Shown here piece by piece: positions 5,747 through 6,866 of a stretch of 6,866 bases of DNA. The notes below the pieces were generated by a model. That model was not told where the DNA came from and searched no databases. It saw only the letters and a program-made list of their open reading frames with translations. Position numbers and translations under genes: made by a program. Source of the DNA: Deltaproteobacteria bacterium (GTDB lineage: Bacteria > Myxococcota_A > UBA796 > UBA2385); the NCBI GenBank assembly GCA_947462115.1, contig CANHON010000254.1:1-6866 (forward strand), read 5' to 3'. Within the stretch, counting starts at the first letter, position 1, and each line of letters starts with the position of its first letter.

Positions 5747-6526
5747 ATGACGTGGCAGACGGCGATCGAAGCGGCGTTGGATGGGGCCGCGGCCCTTGCC
5801 CTCCGCGGGCCCGGCGAGGTCCGCGCCAAAGCGGACGGCACCGTGGTGACCGAGGCCGACCTCGCGGTCGAGGCGCTGCTGGACGCGGCGCTGCTGGACG
5901 CCTTCCCCGGGGACGGCTTGCTGAGCGAGGAGGGGCGCGCGCGGCCGGGCGATCCGTGGTGGTGCTTGGATCCCATTGATGGCACCAGCAACTTCGCGCG
6001 TGGGGGGCCCGACTGGTCGATCGCGCTGGCGCGGGTCCAGGGCAGCGACCCGGTCTGGTCGGCGCTCCGCTTCCCGGCGCGCGGGGAGCGCTGGACCGCG
6101 CAGCGCGGCGGCGGGGCCTGGGTGGACGGCCGCCGCCTGCCCGCCCTGCCCGGGGCCGGCGACCCGGCGGTCCCCCTGGACGTGGCCGGGGCCGGCCGCG
6201 CGGGCTGGGGGGCTGCGCCGGTGATCCACCTCCCGCACACCGCCCGACGCCTGCTGCGGCTGCGCTGGCCCGCCGAGCTCCGCAGCCCCCGGTGTGTGAC
6301 CCGGAGCCTCGCGGCCGTCGCCGCTGGGGAGGCCGACGCCGCGCTGATCGGCCCAGGCTGGGGCGCCTGGGACCTGCTCTCTGGCCTGCTCCTGCTCTGG
6401 GAGGTCGGCGGCGGCGCCTGGACATTGAGCGGGGCGCCGCTTCGGTTGGGCTCGGAGTTCGCCGAGCCGCTGGTCGTCGGCGCGCCGCCCGCCGCCGCGG
6501 CCCTCGCGCTAGCCATCGAGGGCTGA
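5747..6526 (+). CDS. Inositol monophosphatase-family phosphatase
   Basis: Mg2+-dependent phosphomonoesterase of 259 aa, the usual family length, cytoplasmic. Visible motifs are DGTVVTEADLAVE (30-42), SEE with Glu61 as likely metal ligand, and the signature WCLDPIDGTSNF with Asp75, Asp78 and Thr80. Near the C-terminus WGAWDLLSG contains Asp209, followed by LLLLWEVGGG. Together these form the complete two- or three-metal site of the IMPase fold. The substrate is open: family members act on inositol-1-phosphate (SuhB), histidinol phosphate (HisN type) or 3'-phosphoadenosine 5'-phosphate (CysQ). I see no motif that decides, and the neighbours are not his, cys or inositol genes. The gene is divergent from the dehydrogenase across a 114-nt spacer, so the two could share control, and is convergent with the next gene 27 nt downstream. 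The central part (about 128-185) is Ala/Gly/Pro/Arg-rich and diverges from the usual pattern. The family call is firm. Confidence 0.9.
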   Translation: MTWQTAIEAALDGAAALALRGPGEVRAKADGTVVTEADLAVEALLDAALLDAFPGDGLLSEEGRARPGDPWWCLDPIDGTSNFARGGPDWSIALARVQGSDPVWSALRFPARGERWTAQRGGGAWVDGRRLPALPGAGDPAVPLDVAGAGRAGWGAAPVIHLPHTARRLLRLRWPAELRSPRCVTRSLAAVAAGEADAALIGPGWGAWDLLSGLLLLWEVGGGAWTLSGAPLRLGSEFAEPLVVGAPPAAAALALAIEG

Positions 6527-6553
6527 GCGGCGCCGGCTTCGCCCTGGGCGGGG

Positions 6554-6866
6554 CTAGCGTCCGTCGAGCTGGTGCGCGGCGTGGAGGGCCGCGGCGGACC
6601 CGGCCCGGTCCCCCAGCGCCGCCATCTGTTCGGCCACGAAGCGCCAGAGCGGCGCCCAGCGCGTCGTGATCGACAAGGCGACCTGCAGGCGCCCGAGCGC
6701 CTCGGCCGGCGTCGACGCGGCCCGCGCCGCCAGCAGCGCGGCCGTCAAGGGGTGGGGCGCCGCGCGCAGCCCGGGGGCCTCGGCGGGCGGGACCGGGCCC
6801 CGGCAGGCGGCCAGCGCGAGGACGGCGTCCACCGGCGGCAAGGGGAGCAGGTCGGTCGCTGGCCGA
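6554..6866 (-). CDS. C-terminal part of a TPR-like protein, 5' end missing
   Basis: The frame is open to the right window edge (103 whole codons visible), so the TTG at 6841 is probably not the true start. Codon use is almost wholly G/C at third positions, supporting a real gene. The visible part is Ala/Leu-rich and helical. Residues encoded at about 6554-6710 form paired helices, with 'PAEALGRLQVAL', 'APLWRFVAEQMAALGD' and 'AGSAAALHAAHQLDGR'. This spacing of small and large hydrophobic residues resembles the last tetratricopeptide repeats of a scaffold protein. A Cys-containing 'LALAACRG' segment precedes it. Function cannot be assigned. The 27 nt between its stop and the phosphatase stop show no convincing terminator. 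Confidence 0.55.
   Translation of the reverse strand, partial: RPATDLLPLPPVDAVLALAACRGPVPPAEAPGLRAAPHPLTAALLAARAASTPAEALGRLQVALSITTRWAPLWRFVAEQMAALGDRAGSAAALHAAHQLDGR

Noticed and set aside
5476..6516. Minus-strand frame of 346 codons across the spacer and the phosphatase gene
   Set aside because: Ser/Arg/Pro/Ala-rich product without domains. It overlaps the start of the dehydrogenase in another frame and the conserved phosphatase on the opposite strand.
6527..6553. GGC-TTC-GCC mini-hairpin between the two convergent stops
   Set aside because: Only 3 bp of stem with no T-tract; expected by chance in such GC-rich sequence.
6292..6669. Plus-strand Arg/Gly-rich frame running over the phosphatase end and the last gene
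   Set aside because: It crosses two better supported genes in the wrong frame and has low-complexity composition.

Overview
This is a GC-rich window of about 6.9 kb, with G or C at most third codon positions. An outer-membrane porin and a protease with an apparent Sec signal peptide point to a Gram-negative (diderm) bacterium. GC content and gene types would fit Myxococcota or a related former deltaproteobacterial lineage, but that placement is inference. I see no tRNA, rRNA, CRISPR array, insertion sequence or phage gene. The window looks like ordinary chromosome.

Layout, left to right. (1) Positions 2-1069 (+): the 3' part of a porin gene of the phosphate-selective OprO/OprP type, cut by the window's left edge. 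(2) 1073-1411 (+): a small gene of unknown function starting 3 nt after the porin stop. (3) 1489-4371 (+): the most notable gene, a 960-residue secreted serine protease with two trypsin-like and four PDZ or PDZ-like domains. Its order (active protease, PDZ, PDZ-like, degenerate protease, PDZ, PDZ-like) is that of the eukaryotic HtrA proteins Nma111 (yeast) and DEG7 (plants), here behind a bacterial export signal. (4) 4372-4465: a short convergent intergenic region with hairpins. (5) 4466-5632 (-): a glutaryl-CoA dehydrogenase. (6) 5633-5746: a divergent spacer. (7) 5747-6526 (+): an inositol-monophosphatase-family phosphatase. (8) 6554-6866 (-): the 3' end of a TPR-like gene, cut by the right edge.

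The genes do not form one obvious pathway. Porin, small gene and protease lie in one direction and could share a cell-envelope theme: a barrel protein followed by a periplasmic HtrA-like quality-control protease. The protease may have its own promoter in the 77-nt gap before it. The dehydrogenase (cytoplasmic degradation of lysine, tryptophan or aromatic compounds) and the phosphatase are divergently transcribed housekeeping-type genes. Very long open frames opposite the protease and the dehydrogenase are explained by codon bias and are not annotated.
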